Positions 62,783-64,000 of a DNA stretch of 64,000 bases are shown piece after piece; the first letter of the stretch is position 1, and each line of letters begins with the position of its first letter. The position numbers and the translations under genes are program-made. Source of the DNA: Paracoccus aeridis. GTDB taxonomy: Bacteria; Pseudomonadota; Alphaproteobacteria; Rhodobacterales; Rhodobacteraceae. The stretch is from assembly GCF_004923205.2 (NCBI RefSeq), contig NZ_SELD02000015.1, positions 61,755 to 125,754 of the forward strand. The letters are read 5' to 3'. The notes under the pieces were generated by a model. That model was not told the origin of the DNA and searched no databases. It saw nothing but the letters and a program-made list of their open reading frames with translations.

Positions 62783-64000
62783 GGCTCCACCGCCCGGCCG
62801 ACGGGCTGGCCTTCCTTCAGCGAATGGACGCCGCGGATCACGACCTCGTCGCCCGGTTGGATCCCTTCCGTGACAAGGACCCGGCCCGCGTATCCGGGGC
62901 CGGTCGTCACGTCGCGCAGCGACACGGTGGCGGCGTCGGCGGAACGGGTGACCACCCACACCTTCGCCTGCGCCCCGTCGCCCGGCCGCACCAGCGCCCC
63001 TCCGGGCAGCGTCAGCATCGCGCCGTCGTCGCGCCCGCGCGACGCCCGGATGAGCGACCCCAGCCGGAAGCCCGCGGGTTCGTCCAGCGCAAGGTGGACG
63101 CGGCGGGTCCGGGTGGCGGCGTCGGCCAGGGGCTCGATCCTGACCACGCGGGCGGGCACGCCGCCGGTCGGATCGGAGTCCGGCACGACCGTAAAGCCCG
63201 CGCCGGGCTGCAGCCCGGCGAGCTGCGCTTCCGGCAGGTCGATCACCGCCTCGCGTTCGTGAAGCGAGGCGACCGTCAGCACGGGTTCGCCCGCCGACAC
63301 CACGCTGCCGGGGTTGCGGTGCACGGCGCTGACCAGCCCTTCGAACGGCGCGGTGATCTGGGCCGAGCCGAGCGCGTCGAGCGCGCGGGCCAGTTCCGAA
63401 TCCGCCTGCCGCCGCGCGGCGGCCGCGGCGGCGAGCGCCCTCTCGGCATTCTCGAGCTGGGCCTGGCTGGTCACGTCGCGGGTCTTGAGCGCGCGGGTGC
63501 GCTCCGCCGCCGATCGCGCCGTCGCAAGCTGCACCTCGGCCGAGGCGAGCGCGGCGCGCGCGGCGCTCACGTCCGCCTGCAGGTCGTCGGGATCGAGCCG
63601 CGCGAGCACCTGCCCCGACGCCACCTCGTCGCCCACATCGACCGGACGCTCGATGATCGTGCCCAGCGTCTCGAACGCCAGCACCGCCTCGGTGCTGGCG
63701 GCGATCACGCCGGGGACGGCAAGCTGGAAGGCGGGGACGTCGGTCACGGTTTCGGTGACCACCGGGCGGGGCGGGGCGGGGGGAGGCGTTTCTTCCCTTT
63801 GCGCCCAGGGAAGGGTGACGGGGGAATCGGCGGACCACGGCCGGGTCATGGCCAGGCCCGCCGCGGCGAGGGCCGCCACGACCACGGCGATCACGGCGAT
63901 GCGCCGGCGGGGGCTCTTGCGGGCAGCGGCCCGGGCAGGGGTCGGGTGGCCGGGGATCGGGCGGGCCGGGGTGGGGCGGGCCGGGGTGGGGCGGGCAGGT
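62779..64000 (-). CDS. RND efflux periplasmic adaptor subunit (MFP/HlyD-like), start outside window
   Basis: At least 407 residues. RKSPRRRIAVIAVVVAALAAAGLAM is a basic-flanked N-terminal membrane anchor. The lipoyl half FETLGTIIERPVDVGDEVASGQVLARLD, a coiled-coil hairpin (about 65 residues, rich in Ala/Arg/Glu), and the second lipoyl half ITAPFEGLVSAVHRNPGSVVSAGEPVL follow. The frame stays open to the right edge through a Pro-Ala-Arg repeat and contains no ATG. A GTG at 63894 would cut away the basic flank of the anchor, so the true start is probably beyond the window. It is co-transcribed with the pump gene. Confidence 0.88.
   Translation of the reverse strand, partial: PARPTPARPTPARPIPGHPTPARAAARKSPRRRIAVIAVVVAALAAAGLAMTRPWSADSPVTLPWAQREETPPPAPPRPVVTETVTDVPAFQLAVPGVIAASTEAVLAFETLGTIIERPVDVGDEVASGQVLARLDPDDLQADVSAARAALASAEVQLATARSAAERTRALKTRDVTSQAQLENAERALAAAAAARRQADSELARALDALGSAQITAPFEGLVSAVHRNPGSVVSAGEPVLTVASLHEREAVIDLPEAQLAGLQPGAGFTVVPDSDPTGGVPARVVRIEPLADAATRTRRVHLALDEPAGFRLGSLIRASRGRDDGAMLTLPGGALVRPGDGAQAKVWVVTRSADAATVSLRDVTTGPGYAGRVLVTEGIQPGDEVVIRGVHSLKEGQPVGRAVEP
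63961..63996. repeat. 15-base direct repeats coding for PARPT
   Basis: The unit GCGGGCCGGGGTGGG occurs twice in tandem (63961-63975 and 63976-63990) and is followed by a partial third copy. On the minus strand each unit encodes five residues (P-A-R-P-T) in frame with the adaptor protein. It lies at the window edge, so the full copy number is unknown. Confidence 0.7.

Overview
The window is GC-rich, densely packed and mostly bacterial housekeeping or catabolic sequence, with many ATGA, GTGA or TTGA stop/start overlaps between consecutive genes. It suggests an alphaproteobacterium, most likely of the Rhodobacterales and Paracoccus-like. The reasons are the ketocarotenoid set crtWZB plus crtEXYI, an iron-sulfur type cryptochrome/photolyase, an hppD gene followed by a small Rieske protein, a RutR-type regulator beside the PreA/PreT dihydropyrimidine dehydrogenase, and a HWE-family histidine kinase. 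The assignment rests on remembered family resemblance, not on a database search. I saw no rRNA, tRNA, CRISPR array, insertion sequence or phage module.

Layout. (1) 1-3336: a FadR-type GntR regulator (cut by the left edge) diverges from an SDR / acyl-CoA dehydrogenase / aminoglycoside-phosphotransferase-like operon. A perfect TnGTnnnACnA palindrome lies between the -35 and -10 of the operon. The enzyme pair resembles the 4-hydroxyacyl-CoA phosphorylation route (LvaA/LvaC, ACAD10/11). (2) 3683-5221: an ALDH7-type aldehyde dehydrogenase. (3) 5749-16161: a complete reductive pyrimidine catabolic locus. It holds preT-preA, rutR, an N-carbamoyl-beta-alanine amidohydrolase, dihydropyrimidinase and a four-gene ABC importer. 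A compositionally foreign gene of unknown function is fitted between the two hydrolases. (4) 16193-17710: hppD and a Rieske protein (tyrosine catabolism). (5) 18269-20290: an orphan HWE histidine kinase. (6) 20387-22935: intact phnM and phnN behind decayed ends of phnL and phnK, the residue of a lost C-P lyase operon. (7) 23059-43606: a glycan or glycoside locus. It contains Ugd and a UDP-glucuronate decarboxylase (predicted UDP-xylose supply), five glycosyltransferases, two further nucleotide-sugar SDRs, a CmoB-like methyltransferase, a GH39-like protein, inositol-3-phosphate synthase, two oxidoreductases, and a pyruvyltransferase/FrhB pair. No flippase or polymerase is visible. (8) 44047-54236: carotenoid biosynthesis on the minus strand in two operons, crtW-crtZ-crtB and crtE-crtX-crtY-crtI followed by a cryptochrome/photolyase gene. 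A classical photolyase gene lies on the plus strand between the two operons. The expected product is a ketolated, hydroxylated and glucosylated carotenoid of the astaxanthin glucoside type, and the whole block reads as a light-damage defence locus. (9) 54356-64000: an SLC13-type transporter, a divergent Mfd-like translocase, and an RND efflux pump with its adaptor running off the right edge.

The observations most worth checking are the foreign gene inside the pyrimidine operon, the phnK/phnL remnants, the inositol/UDP-xylose glycoside locus, the photolyase genes tied to carotenoid synthesis, and a small set of well-formed operator palindromes.
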